From JBAZGG01 sp041653015 (GTDB taxonomy: Bacteria; Bacillota_I; Bacilli_A; RFN20; CAG-826), in NCBI GenBank assembly GCA_041653015.1, contig JBAZGG010000003.1, forward strand, positions 33,674-97,673: 64,000 bases of DNA. Reading direction: 5' to 3'. The notes beneath the pieces are model-generated. The model did not search any database, was not told the origin of the DNA, and worked only from the letters and a program-made list of their open reading frames with translations. Positions 26,785-35,988 of the stretch are shown piece by piece; the first letter of the stretch is position 1, and every line of letters starts with the position of its first letter. A program made the translations under genes and the position numbers.

Positions 26785-27216
26785 CTACTTTTTATCCAGC
26801 AATGAATCAGCAGCGGTCCATCCTATTGTCGCACACTTAATTCTTGCGGCTTGTTTTGATGTATTAACAAAGACGATTGCTTCATCCAATACGGATTCAT
26901 CGAATTGTTTCTCACTTATCATATTTAAATATTGTTCAATAATGTATTGGGCATCTTTAATCGTTTTTCCTTTTAGCAAATCGCACATGATGTCTGTAGA
27001 AGAAGTTGAAATAGTACATGCAACTCCATCAAAACATGCATCGACAATATAACCGCTTACTATTTTTAAAAAAACATCGATATCATCAATACAATTTGCA
27101 GAGTTCATATGCATAGAAATGTAACCTTCGCTAGAAGGTTGCTTTTTATTGCGAGGATTTTCATAATGGTCCATTATTATTTGTCGCATCATGACAGGAT
27201 TAAGAAAAGTAGGCAT
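26785..27216 (-). CDS. sufU: Zn-dependent sulfurtransferase/scaffold SufU
   Basis: Accepts sulfur from SufS in the Gram-positive Suf pathway. The IscU-like fold shows HYENPRN (residues 17-23), three conserved cysteines in NSANCIDDI, GVACTISTSS and RIKCATIGW, and the Asp beside the first Cys. 143 residues matches Bacillus SufU (147). It overlaps sufS by 17 nt. The usual CGD at the first Cys reads CIDD here, a small departure from the family. Confidence 0.93.
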   Translation of the reverse strand: MPTFLNPVMMRQIIMDHYENPRNKKQPSSEGYISMHMNSANCIDDIDVFLKIVSGYIVDACFDGVACTISTSSTDIMCDLLKGKTIKDAQYIIEQYLNMISEKQFDESVLDEAIVFVNTSKQAARIKCATIGWTAADSLLDKK

Positions 27217-28432
27217 TTAAAAAATCACCACCCGTTCTACACGCTTCAACTAATGCATCGATATCTTCTTTTGAAGTGTAAAAATATATAGAAGCCCTAA
27301 CAGTTGCAACCTGTTTAAGAAAATCAATCAAGATCTTTGCACAATGTTGGCCAGAGCGACAAGCGATGCCTCGAGAGTTAAAATAGGTAGCCACATCTTG
27401 GGCAAAAACACCTTTAATATTAAAAGTTATGATGCCTGATTCGGCATCTCTATTATATATTTCAACGTTGCCTAATTTTTCTAATTGAGCAATTGCATAA
27501 TGTCGAAGTTTTAGTTCATAATCACGAATATTATCCATGCCGAGTGAACTGACGTACTCTATAGCGGCATCAAGACCAAAAATACCTTCGATATTTTGTG
27601 TGCCAGCTTCAAATTTAATTGGTGGAGCCAAATATGAAACGTCGCCGCACATATCAAATTTAGCATTCATCCCACCGCCAGTCATAAACGGATCCATTTT
27701 TGATAGAAGTGAAAACTTTCCATATAGCACGCCAATACCCGTTGGACCGCATATTTTGTGGCCTGAAAATGACAAAAAATCAACATCGAGTTCTTTCACA
27801 TCTGTTGTCATATGAGGAACCGATTGAGCACCATCGCAAATGAGAATTGCACCATACTTATGAACGACAGAAGCTAAAGACTTGATATCGATTATATAGC
27901 CCAAAACATTTGTGACATGTGCCACAGCAACAATTTTTGTGTGCTTTGTAATTGTTTTCTTTAAATTCTCGGTCGTTAGTCGTCCTTCTTTATCAAGAGG
28001 AATATACTTCACTTTGCATCCAGTAATTTCGCTGACTCTAAACCATGGAAGTACATTGCTCGCGTGCTCTGCTTGCGTGATCAAGATTTCATCTTCTTTG
28101 TGCAAATATTTCACACCATAACCATACGCAACCATATTTATCGACATCGATGTGCCAGACGTAAATACAATTTCAGTTTTTTCAGAATTAATGAATTTTG
28201 CCACTCGCTGGCGTGTCTCGTCAATTTTTGCATCGACTTGATAGCATAGATCATAATCACCTCGATGAGAGTTCGACGTTTTAAAGTTATAATACTCACT
28301 AATAGCTTCTAAAACACACTGCGGTTTCAAAGTGGTTGAGGCATTGTCGAGGTAAATTAAAGGATGGTTTTGCATTCTTACTTTATTGCGAAACATTGGA
28401 AAGTCTTGCCGTATTTTATCTATATCAAACAT
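27200..28432 (-). CDS. sufS: Cysteine desulfurase SufS
   Basis: A PLP enzyme that takes sulfur from cysteine and passes it as persulfide to SufU. It has YLDNASTT, the PLP-Lys motif SFSGHKICGPTGIG (about residues 221-234), and the active-site Cys in RSGQHCAK near the C-terminus. 410 residues is normal. It overlaps sufD by 1 nt and sufU by 17 nt, within the tightly packed suf operon. Confidence 0.97.
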   Translation of the reverse strand: MFDIDKIRQDFPMFRNKVRMQNHPLIYLDNASTTLKPQCVLEAISEYYNFKTSNSHRGDYDLCYQVDAKIDETRQRVAKFINSEKTEIVFTSGTSMSINMVAYGYGVKYLHKEDEILITQAEHASNVLPWFRVSEITGCKVKYIPLDKEGRLTTENLKKTITKHTKIVAVAHVTNVLGYIIDIKSLASVVHKYGAILICDGAQSVPHMTTDVKELDVDFLSFSGHKICGPTGIGVLYGKFSLLSKMDPFMTGGGMNAKFDMCGDVSYLAPPIKFEAGTQNIEGIFGLDAAIEYVSSLGMDNIRDYELKLRHYAIAQLEKLGNVEIYNRDAESGIITFNIKGVFAQDVATYFNSRGIACRSGQHCAKILIDFLKQVATVRASIYFYTSKEDIDALVEACRTGGDFLNAYFS

Positions 28433-29154
28433 TAGAATCTCTCCCTCAAAACCGAATCAATCTTGGCTTTGTATGTTTTTGGAAAATACATAGCGACTGG
28501 CGATAAATAGCCATATGTAATAAGCGATTTTGCCTCGCTTTCGCTTAGACCGCGTGATTTTAAATAAAACATGTGATCCTCATTTAATCTCCCAACTATT
28601 GCTGAGTGTGAGGCGTTGACGTCATTTTCATCGATGTGAAGCGATGGGCTTGATTCAGCAACTACATCATCATTAAAAACAATAATCTTTGAAACCTGTT
28701 TCGCATCAGAGAAAGCCGCACCGTTTTTGATAGAGGAAACACCCTTGAAAACGAGAGTGGATGAATCGCAAGCAACTCCATAATTATTCATCGATGAAGA
28801 AGTGTGCTTCCCAATGTGGTCAAACGAGACATTAACAAGCTTTTTATTCGAGGAGGAGGAAAGGCAAGACAAATGCCATTCTGCAGAAGTATAATCGTCA
28901 TTCAATGAAACCATGATATTGCATGAATGATCACCATTAGAGAAGTCGGCGTAAGCACCACAAAAAGTGGCTTTTTCAGTTAAGATAATCGATATTTGCA
29001 AGGATTTTCCACCGCCAAAAGAAGCAATATTCAAATTTAATCTAGCGCCATTACCAACGGCAATTTCATAATTCAAGTCCACTGAAGAATCATCTAAAAC
29101 AAGCATTCTTGTGGTGCTTTTTTTTATAAAAATTTTCCTGGAATTATTGAGCAT
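28432..29154 (-). CDS. sufD: SufD, shortened Fe-S assembly subunit
   Basis: The SufB paralogue in the SufBCD complex. The conserved C-terminal core is clear: SSPSLHIDENDVNASHSAIVG then LNEDHMFYLKSRGLSESEA. The whole protein is only 240 residues, against about 420 for typical SufD, because most of the N-terminal helical domain is missing. The usual Cys before the conserved His (CSH) reads ASH here. Position between sufC (11-nt overlap) and sufS fixes the identity. Confidence 0.9.
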   Translation of the reverse strand: MLNNSRKIFIKKSTTRMLVLDDSSVDLNYEIAVGNGARLNLNIASFGGGKSLQISIILTEKATFCGAYADFSNGDHSCNIMVSLNDDYTSAEWHLSCLSSSSNKKLVNVSFDHIGKHTSSSMNNYGVACDSSTLVFKGVSSIKNGAAFSDAKQVSKIIVFNDDVVAESSPSLHIDENDVNASHSAIVGRLNEDHMFYLKSRGLSESEAKSLITYGYLSPVAMYFPKTYKAKIDSVLRERF

Positions 29155-29974
29155 TTTTCATCGCTTCTTTCGTCACGCATATTCCAATAGATTGTTGAGA
29201 CATTTTTTCCTCTTCTTTTTCTATTTCGATTCCCAACTCGTCTTTTATCCATTCGAAACCTTTTTCATCTACTTTATCTATCAATTCTGGACCGCCTTCA
29301 GCGACAATTCGACCATTGACCATAATTTCAGCTTTTGATGGCTTTAAAAGACTATACAATCTCGCATAATGAGAGATAATAAGAAAACCAATTTCATGCT
29401 CTTTTTGCGTCTTTACAATAGCTTTTGCAACAATTTTTAAAGCGTCAACATCAAGACCGGAATCTATTTCATCAAGCATCGCAATTTTCGGATTAAGCAA
29501 TATCATTTGAAGGATTTCATTCCGTTTTTTCTCTCCACCAGAGAATCCTTCATTTAATGAGCGATTGGACATTTCGAGTGGAATGCTCATTTCATTATAT
29601 GCAGCATTAATTTTCGAATAAAACTGATAAAGTGACAATGGTTTCTCTTCTCTAGAATTAATTGCAGACCTGAGGAATTCGGCGCTGTTCACACCTGGAA
29701 CCTCGCTTGGATATTGCATGGCCAAAAATAATCCTGCCTTTGACCGCTCATCAATCGTCATCGATAAAACGTTTTTCCCATCCAATGTTATCGATCCTTT
29801 GGTAATCGCGTAATGAGGATTGCCCATTATCGCTTGAAGAAGAGTAGACTTTCCGTGACCATTTGGACCGAGCAAAGCGATGGTCTCATTCGATGAAATG
29901 GACAGATTAACTCCGTGAAGAATTTCTTTGTTTTCAACCGATACATGCAAGTTTTTAATCAATAATTTTGACAT
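29144..29974 (-). CDS. sufC: Suf system ATPase SufC
   Basis: An ABC-type ATPase driving structural change in SufBCD. It has Walker A GPNGHGKST (about residues 36-44), the SufC hallmark AMQYPSEVPGV, the signature GFSGGEKKRNEI, Walker B IAMLDEIDSGLD, and the switch His in ISHYARL. At 276 residues it exceeds the usual ~250 because of an acidic/lysine-rich C-terminal tail. First gene of the operon; GGAGA precedes the ATG. Confidence 0.97.
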   Translation of the reverse strand: MSKLLIKNLHVSVENKEILHGVNLSISSNETIALLGPNGHGKSTLLQAIMGNPHYAITKGSITLDGKNVLSMTIDERSKAGLFLAMQYPSEVPGVNSAEFLRSAINSREEKPLSLYQFYSKINAAYNEMSIPLEMSNRSLNEGFSGGEKKRNEILQMILLNPKIAMLDEIDSGLDVDALKIVAKAIVKTQKEHEIGFLIISHYARLYSLLKPSKAEIMVNGRIVAEGGPELIDKVDEKGFEWIKDELGIEIEKEEEKMSQQSIGICVTKEAMKNAQ

Positions 29975-29997
29975 TCTTATTCTCCAAAATCCTTATT

Positions 29998-30026
29998 ATT
30001 TTATAGTAAATGCATACGCATATCAA
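29998..30026 (-). promoter_or_regulatory. Promoter of the suf-mnmG-rsmG-parAB operon
   Basis: Minus-strand TTGATA (30021-30026), 17-nt spacer, TAAAAT (29998-30003), 24 nt ahead of sufC. Good spacing and a fair match to the sigma-A consensus. It is the only evident promoter upstream of nine tightly packed genes. Confidence 0.55.
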
Positions 30027-30123
30027 ACGATTCGATAAAAATGACTCGTAAGACAATTATATAGTCTTAACTGCAAAATTAAAATCGAAGCGCTCATTTC
30101 ATGCTGGTAGCCGCAAAAATCCT

Positions 30124-30151
30124 ATTGTATTAATACAATGAAAAGTATAAA
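30124..30151 (+). promoter_or_regulatory. Perfect 16-bp palindrome overlapping the likely promoter of the lipoprotein operon
   Basis: ATTGTATTAATACAAT (30124-30139) is a perfect palindrome. TTGTAT inside it could serve as a -35 box, with TATAAA at 30146-30151 as -10 (15-nt spacer, short). It lies about 50 nt upstream of the PrsA-like lipoprotein. This is the layout of an operator covering a -35 box. No regulator is known. Confidence 0.45.
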
Positions 30152-30191
30152 ATATGAACGCTATGTTTAGAAAAAGGAGGAAATGTTCTTA

Positions 30192-32096
30192 ATGAATAAA
30201 AGTAAACTGACCTTAGCTATCATGGGCTCATTGATTACTTCATTATCTCTCGCAGGATGTTCAAGTAATATCAAATGGGGACCTGAAGGTGACGGTTATA
30301 TTCTAACATTCACAAACTCCGACGGCTCGGAAGTAAACCTAACTGCTGACAGCATTTTTGGAAATTACTACAATGAAGTCGATGGAGCAAAGCAAATGTT
30401 TGACTCGGTCTACGAAATTATTGTCCGCAACCACTTTACCGAAGCAGATCAAAGCGGGAAACTTGCTGAAATCACAAAAGATGCTGAAAACAAAGTCAGC
30501 GGAGTCAAGTCAAAGGCAAATTCAAACAAAAATACTAATGGTACAACTTACGATGAGGAATTCGAAAAATTGCTCGATGAATATGGAGTAGATGATGAGG
30601 AAGAACTCAACCAATACTTTATATATCAAGAGGAAAAAGAAGAGTTTGAAGACCAATTTTACGACAAATATCTAAACAACGATTCAAGCAATATTTATGG
30701 AAATCTCCGCGATGGTTTTAGCATAGGCGAGAATAATTATGCTGGCTATCTCAAAGAAAAAATCCCATATCATGTCAAACACATTCTCGTCAAAGTGAGC
30801 GCTGCAAATAATGCGTTTTATAATGGCGAAATAACTGAAGCTGAAGCAAGAAAATTAGCCAACGTCACAAAAATGTTGGCCGAAAGCGGTGTTCACAACT
30901 TTGGCGATGTTGCGTATTCGGAATCAGATGACACTGGCTCTGCCGAAAAATATGGCGATCTTGGAATCATGGATAAAGATACTAGTTTTATTAATGAGTT
31001 TAAGTTAGGTCTTTACGCATACGATGCTCTATATAACAATAGAACAATCCCTAACGCTAACCGGATTTCAATTCCTAGCGATCAGGAAACATTCTTCTCT
31101 TCAACAGCAAAAGTTGGACAAATTCCATATGCTGCTTTTGAAGAACTTGCAAAGGTTGCGGATACAACAGCCGATATTAACGGCGGTGGTGTAAACGGGT
31201 CCGATGCATTTTTCTTTCCTAGAAACATCTATTTCAACAAATATCTCAATAATCACATGGTTTCTGTTATTGTACCAAACGATTTGCCAGCTTCTGGCGA
31301 GTTATACCAACCAGATGTTTCAACTGGAAAAGCAACAGGTTCTGAGGCCTATGTTGGCACAGCCAATTCTACTTATTCATCAATGGCGGGATTCAGATCT
31401 AAAGCCAGTGAGATCAACGGAGTGAGTTGGGTTAACAATTCCGAAGGAAAAGTATTGTGTGACGAGCAAGGGCGAGTGATACTAGTCGTCCGTGGAGGAA
31501 CTTCTGGTGATAGCGGATATGAAGGTGTGCATTTTATCACCGTTGAAAGAAGCGCATTAATCGATAATGAAACAATCGTCACTTCTACCAAAGGTTCGTA
31601 CGATGTCTCATTGAGCGATTACTATACAACTCACTATCCAAGCGAGAGCAAATATCCAACATACACGTACAATGGCGTATCATATCCAAAAGACACATAT
31701 GTCAACATACGCGATGAGGATACTAAAGTATATAAAGAGAGAGCAGAAGTTGTCGAAGGGAAAATCAAGGGATATGAGCCTCTGTTAAACACTTATATCT
31801 ATCAAATTTATGCCCTTGAACAGAATTTGTCTTTCCATGGCGATGAAGGAGCGAAAGTCGAAAACGCTATTAACACTTATGTTTCCACCCAAAGAAATAA
31901 GCAATCTTATGACAATAGTGAAGGATGGAAATTAACGTGGAAAAACTATGAGGAATATCTCGAACAGCAAGCGAGCGAGAGAACAAAGGATAAATTGCTC
32001 TCCGCTACATGCGCTATTCAATATACAGACCCCAATAGAACAAGTAGCGGATGGACGGTAAAAGGAGGTATGTGTAATCATGACGAAAACAAATAA
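30192..32096 (+). CDS. PrsA-like lipoprotein with parvulin-type PPIase region
   Basis: A 634-residue lipoprotein. A signal peptide ends in the lipobox LAGC (Cys about residue 23). After an acidic helical region comes a parvulin-like segment: VKHILVKVS (about residue 196) and GSAEKYGDLGIM (about 249-260), the usual bracketing motifs of PpiC/PrsA foldases. Such proteins help exported proteins fold outside the membrane. It is about twice PrsA length, with insertions. ATG 30192 is used since AGGAGG lies 11 nt upstream; the ATG at 30183 is too close. The prsA-hit-yhaM neighbourhood matches Bacillus. Isomerase activity is not assured. Confidence 0.78.
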   Translation: MNKSKLTLAIMGSLITSLSLAGCSSNIKWGPEGDGYILTFTNSDGSEVNLTADSIFGNYYNEVDGAKQMFDSVYEIIVRNHFTEADQSGKLAEITKDAENKVSGVKSKANSNKNTNGTTYDEEFEKLLDEYGVDDEEELNQYFIYQEEKEEFEDQFYDKYLNNDSSNIYGNLRDGFSIGENNYAGYLKEKIPYHVKHILVKVSAANNAFYNGEITEAEARKLANVTKMLAESGVHNFGDVAYSESDDTGSAEKYGDLGIMDKDTSFINEFKLGLYAYDALYNNRTIPNANRISIPSDQETFFSSTAKVGQIPYAAFEELAKVADTTADINGGGVNGSDAFFFPRNIYFNKYLNNHMVSVIVPNDLPASGELYQPDVSTGKATGSEAYVGTANSTYSSMAGFRSKASEINGVSWVNNSEGKVLCDEQGRVILVVRGGTSGDSGYEGVHFITVERSALIDNETIVTSTKGSYDVSLSDYYTTHYPSESKYPTYTYNGVSYPKDTYVNIRDEDTKVYKERAEVVEGKIKGYEPLLNTYIYQIYALEQNLSFHGDEGAKVENAINTYVSTQRNKQSYDNSEGWKLTWKNYEEYLEQQASERTKDKLLSATCAIQYTDPNRTSSGWTVKGGMCNHDENK

Positions 32097-33765
32097 AAAT
32101 GCAATCGCTGTCAGCGTTTTAGCTCTCAGCATGCTCGTTGCTTCTGCTTGTGGCGACACCATAAAAGCCAAGCCAACATTTTACGACACCCCTATTGTCG
32201 ATACAGACAATACCATCACTCATAACCTCATGAGCGTCATATATGATGCTTTAAGTGGCAGTACATCAAATAGTGAAAAAGTTCTAAACGCTGTTGTTGA
32301 TTATCTCGCCGAAGAATATTTTGGCAATTATCAAATAGCAAAGGAACTCTCCACTAAAACAGCTTCCGAAGCCAAGAGTTTTATGGATGCGCACAAGTTT
32401 TACTCTTCCGATACCTCATCAACAGATGAAGAAAAATTCCAAAAATTGTGCAGTTTTGTTCAAGACATGGAAAAAAGGGTGAGAGAAGCTTATTACGAAG
32501 AAGCAAAAGGCGACACCTATTCATATCGCAAACTATTCGATGAGGAAAATTATGTTCAGCAATTGCGTTCGCAAATGTACGACATAGTAAATCTTCCCGC
32601 TGGAGAGCAATGGTATGAAGACATTCTCGTCACCGAAGATTTTAAATCAGACTTAGCTGGTTGTTTACACATCAGTCAATACGAAGATTATACGAATCGA
32701 TATTTTGTCAAAAAATTCTATCGATCACGCTTGATTGAACAGTATATGTATGATGAAAACTATTCTTTGCTCGGGCGTTCATATGCAAGAAAAATTAATT
32801 ATGTCGCCATCAGTGACAGCAGCGATTACGCTGGTTCTGCAAAAAAACTTATGGCTGCATTTTCAGAGCAGTACATCGAGGCAGACTTGCCAGTAAATTC
32901 TATCGATCTCTCCATTCTCACAGAAGCATGGAATGGCATAAGCGACGAAAATTGGAGTTTGAGTTTAGAAGCTCAAACTTTGCTAGATGCCGCAGGATTC
33001 GAAAAGAAAACTGTATCGTATGACATGTATGGAGCAACATTGACAAAAGATGTTTATCCAGCGACCAAATTCGGTTCGTTACTCGAGAAGTATTCAAAGA
33101 TTACTGATGATAGAAATACCACAAAGAATGATACCGACTTTACCAACAACAACTCATATCCAAAAGAGATTGGTTTACAGATCAAAATCAGAGATATTCT
33201 CTTGAACGATTACACAGTTGATGGATGGTTTAATAAGAATGGTAGCAGCGAGCTTCCAAGCGATGTCCAAAAGCGTTTGTTCGACATTAAAGTCGCCAAC
33301 GCTGTTGACCACATGGGAGTGACGCAAAACGAAGATGGGGCTGTAACAGCTGAGGCGAAGACTGTTGAATATCAATCTGGTGATTATGTCATGAAGAAGA
33401 ACGGCAATTATTGGTTAGTTGCCAGCGGATCACAGAAAATTGATATCAGCAAATACAAATACATCATCTATTCGAACTCAACATATTACATGGTGCAGAT
33501 TAACGAAGCCGTATCAACTTCTAAACTCTCTGCTAGCGAGGATAATATCAATAATTATGCTCACCTTCGCAGCGGTGAATCTATCCATGCCGAAAACTCA
33601 TCATTTACGGTTAGCATTGCGAATGAAGTTGCAAAATTGTACGCTTCAAAAGATGTGTACAAGAATGACGCTTATTCAAAATATATCGAGGATTCTAATA
33701 TCATATATTATGATCAAGTGATCTATGATTATTTTAAAACAACATTCCCCGAACTATTTGATTAA
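32080..33765 (+). CDS. Large lipoprotein, possible partner of the PrsA-like protein
   Basis: A 561-residue lipoprotein with signal peptide and lipobox ASAC (Cys about residue 24). The mature part is acidic, rich in Tyr, Ser and Lys, with no motif I can name. AAAGGAGG lies in the end of the upstream gene, and the two genes overlap by 17 nt, so they are translated together. The general look (long helical N-terminal half, similar composition) recalls the upstream PrsA-like protein without its parvulin motifs, so it may be a degenerate paralogue or co-chaperone. That is inference. Confidence 0.65.
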   Translation: MTKTNKNAIAVSVLALSMLVASACGDTIKAKPTFYDTPIVDTDNTITHNLMSVIYDALSGSTSNSEKVLNAVVDYLAEEYFGNYQIAKELSTKTASEAKSFMDAHKFYSSDTSSTDEEKFQKLCSFVQDMEKRVREAYYEEAKGDTYSYRKLFDEENYVQQLRSQMYDIVNLPAGEQWYEDILVTEDFKSDLAGCLHISQYEDYTNRYFVKKFYRSRLIEQYMYDENYSLLGRSYARKINYVAISDSSDYAGSAKKLMAAFSEQYIEADLPVNSIDLSILTEAWNGISDENWSLSLEAQTLLDAAGFEKKTVSYDMYGATLTKDVYPATKFGSLLEKYSKITDDRNTTKNDTDFTNNNSYPKEIGLQIKIRDILLNDYTVDGWFNKNGSSELPSDVQKRLFDIKVANAVDHMGVTQNEDGAVTAEAKTVEYQSGDYVMKKNGNYWLVASGSQKIDISKYKYIIYSNSTYYMVQINEAVSTSKLSASEDNINNYAHLRSGESIHAENSSFTVSIANEVAKLYASKDVYKNDAYSKYIEDSNIIYYDQVIYDYFKTTFPELFD

Positions 33766-33789
33766 GTCATCGATTAATTTATAATTATT

Positions 33790-33816
33790 GGAGGGTAGTA
33801 ACCCTCCTTTAATTTC
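33790..33816 (+). terminator. Terminator-like hairpin after the lipoprotein pair
   Basis: GGAGGGT and ACCCTCC form a 7-bp GC-rich stem with a 4-nt loop, followed by TTTAATTT. The T-tract is weak, so read-through into hit is likely. Confidence 0.6.
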
Positions 33817-33832
33817 TATAGAGGTGAAAAAC

Positions 33833-34258
33833 ATGAAGGATAAAAATTGTATTTTCTGTAAAATAATCAACGGAGAGATTCCATCTTCAATCGTGTACGA
33901 AGATGATGACGTATTAGCGATTCTTGATATCTCACAAGCGACATATGGGCACACTCTTGTCATGCCTAAAGTTCACTTTACAAGTTTTCTTGATGTGCCT
34001 CATGATGTCATGCATAAAGTGATGGATGTCGCACAAAGAATTTCCATGGCTCAAAGCAGCGTCTTAGGTGCTAAAGGTGTCAACATTCTCATAAATGTTA
34101 ATGAGGCAGCTGGCCAAAGCGTCATGCATTTCCATGTGCACGTTATTCCAAGATATATAGCATCTGAAGGATTCAGAATCACTCTCGCAGATAATAAATC
34201 AAAACAAGACCTCAACTTGCCTGCTCTTGCGAGTCAAATTAGAAAAGGCCTTCGATAA
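33833..34258 (+). CDS. hit: HIT-family nucleotide-binding protein
   Basis: A 141-residue histidine-triad hydrolase of the Hit/HinT branch, acting on nucleotide phosphoramidates or adenylated molecules. It starts CIFCKIINGEIPSSIVYEDD, has GHTLVMPKVH, and the catalytic triad HFHVHVIPR (about residues 100-108). ATG 33833 follows AGAGGTG. The longer frame runs into the upstream terminator. hit beside prsA and yhaM is a Bacillus-like arrangement. Confidence 0.95.
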   Translation: MKDKNCIFCKIINGEIPSSIVYEDDDVLAILDISQATYGHTLVMPKVHFTSFLDVPHDVMHKVMDVAQRISMAQSSVLGAKGVNILINVNEAAGQSVMHFHVHVIPRYIASEGFRITLADNKSKQDLNLPALASQIRKGLR

Positions 34259-34271
34259 ATAAACTTAAACT

Positions 34272-35204
34272 TTATTCTTGTGGTTTATAAAAATAGCGAT
34301 CATCCAATGCGAAAATCTTTTGTGTGAAATCACCAGGCTCGGTTATCGACAGCGCTTTATCGAGGATATTTACTTTTGCATCCATGTCATCGATCATGCT
34401 CAACAAAAGTGCTTCTTTCGTTAAAGGGAGAACCGGAGAACCGAATTCATATTGACCGTGATGTGACAAAATCATATGTTCGAGAAGCACAGGAATCTCT
34501 GATTTAATATTGAGTTTATCAACTTCTTCGACCAAAATGGCATGCATGATTGAAATGTGGCCGACGAGTTTTCCTCGCGTTGTATATTTTGGTATAACTG
34601 GACCGCTGAGCTCTAATGTTTTGCCTAAATCATGAAGCAAAACACCAGACAGGAGCAAATCGCGATTTACATCGGGATAGTGCTGCGAAATCAGTTCTGC
34701 GAGGTCTGCCATTGAAAGTGTATGAAATAATAATCCGCATGCGAAATCATGATGATTTCTCGTCGCAGCAGGAAATACGATATAATCCTTGTAATATTTC
34801 TTAACAATCGTTTTGACAATAAGTGAACAATCAACATTTTTAATCGAATTAATGTACTGAGCAAGCTTCGCTTCCAAGTCTTTTTGAGGAACCGGTGAAG
34901 CGACCACAAATCGGCTGACATCAATCGAATCTGAATTGAGGCTTGATCCACTTAAAATTTTTAATTGAAGAATGTTTTTATATAGAATAGCATCGGCATC
35001 GATCTCAACGATGTTGCCTGGAGCAAAATTCAAAAAATCATTTTCAGACGCGTCCCATTTTCGCCCTTCGATCGTACCCGTGTTGTCTTGAAGCGTCACA
35101 TTTAAATAACTAACGCTTGTATTAGTTACTCCCTTGTTAGCGTTGATAACAAGGTATTGACCGAACACATGGGCTCCATCCTTAATCTCTTTAATGTACT
35201 GCAT
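34272..35204 (-). CDS. yhaM: 3'-5' exoribonuclease YhaM
   Basis: An OB-fold plus HD-domain exonuclease that trims mRNA 3' ends in Bacillota. The N-terminal OB domain covers about residues 10-90. The HD part shows FHTLSMADLA, GVLLHDLGKTLEL (about residues 188-200), LSHHGQYEFGSPV and MIDDMDAK. 310 residues matches the family (314 in Bacillus). Convergent with hit, with 13 nt between. It follows recX by 1 nt. Confidence 0.95.
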   Translation of the reverse strand: MQYIKEIKDGAHVFGQYLVINANKGVTNTSVSYLNVTLQDNTGTIEGRKWDASENDFLNFAPGNIVEIDADAILYKNILQLKILSGSSLNSDSIDVSRFVVASPVPQKDLEAKLAQYINSIKNVDCSLIVKTIVKKYYKDYIVFPAATRNHHDFACGLLFHTLSMADLAELISQHYPDVNRDLLLSGVLLHDLGKTLELSGPVIPKYTTRGKLVGHISIMHAILVEEVDKLNIKSEIPVLLEHMILSHHGQYEFGSPVLPLTKEALLLSMIDDMDAKVNILDKALSITEPGDFTQKIFALDDRYFYKPQE

Positions 35205-35205
35205 T

Positions 35206-35988
35206 TTATTTCTCCCATTCTTTTATCATCGAATACTGATAACCTTTTCTCAATAGTGATTCGCGCATTTTTCTTTGAAGCTCGACACCTTTATATTTCC
35301 TCTTTAAGCGCAAAAGCGCTTTCTGATAATCAGCATCAAAGGCATCCTCAACGTCTTTAGTCGTCGGAGGTGACATTTTCCCGATTGCAGAGCAAATAAC
35401 TTCGTTGGTGAATCCCAATCTCTTTAAAGATGTGAAAATGTGCTGTTTTTTACTTTGGTAATTGTGTCGGCGATATTTTTTGTCGAGGAGATTGAGATGA
35501 TATTGAGCTTTGATGAGTTCATTTTTGAAAGAAAAAGAAAGCGAATCGATTATCGATTGATTGAACTGATCGAGATATAACTTGTTGAGAATGTTTGTTT
35601 TGCCAAATCGCTTAACGTCGTTATAATAATCAAATTTCTCCTTAGCAAATTCTGAATCATTCAAAAAACCAGATTCTTTAATTTTGCATACGATAGCATC
35701 GATGGATTTCTCATCTATGCCGTGTCTAGACAATTTATCCATGAATTTTTTCGTCGAATAGTTGCTGCGCGCAAGCAAACTGTATGCATAATTCAAATCT
35801 TTCTCTTCCTTGCTGATCCGTTGAAGTTTTTTGATATCCTTCTGTGTGATTGTTTTTCCGATATATAATGGCATTTCAGTCGGCGCTGACTTGCTAATCT
35901 CCATTTTCTCACTCGAAAAATAGATGATATTTTTATCCTTCAAATAATGAATATCAGTGATGATTTTACCAAGATTTTTTGATGGCAC
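35206..35988 (-). CDS. recX: RecX-family regulator of RecA
   Basis: A small helical-repeat protein that restrains RecA filaments. The RecX domain covers about residues 55-220 and shows LLARSNYSTKKFMDKLSRHG, ESGFLNDSEFA and IFTSLKRLGFTNEVI. The start is uncertain. GTG 35988 is preferred: it has GGGAG 9 nt upstream and leaves an N-terminus (KIITDIHYL) like that of Bacillus RecX. It then overlaps the upstream glycosyltransferase by 23 nt. The ATG at 35904 would drop this segment. 260 residues is near Bacillus RecX (264). Confidence 0.85.
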   Translation of the reverse strand: MPSKNLGKIITDIHYLKDKNIIYFSSEKMEISKSAPTEMPLYIGKTITQKDIKKLQRISKEEKDLNYAYSLLARSNYSTKKFMDKLSRHGIDEKSIDAIVCKIKESGFLNDSEFAKEKFDYYNDVKRFGKTNILNKLYLDQFNQSIIDSLSFSFKNELIKAQYHLNLLDKKYRRHNYQSKKQHIFTSLKRLGFTNEVICSAIGKMSPPTTKDVEDAFDADYQKALLRLKRKYKGVELQRKMRESLLRKGYQYSMIKEWEK

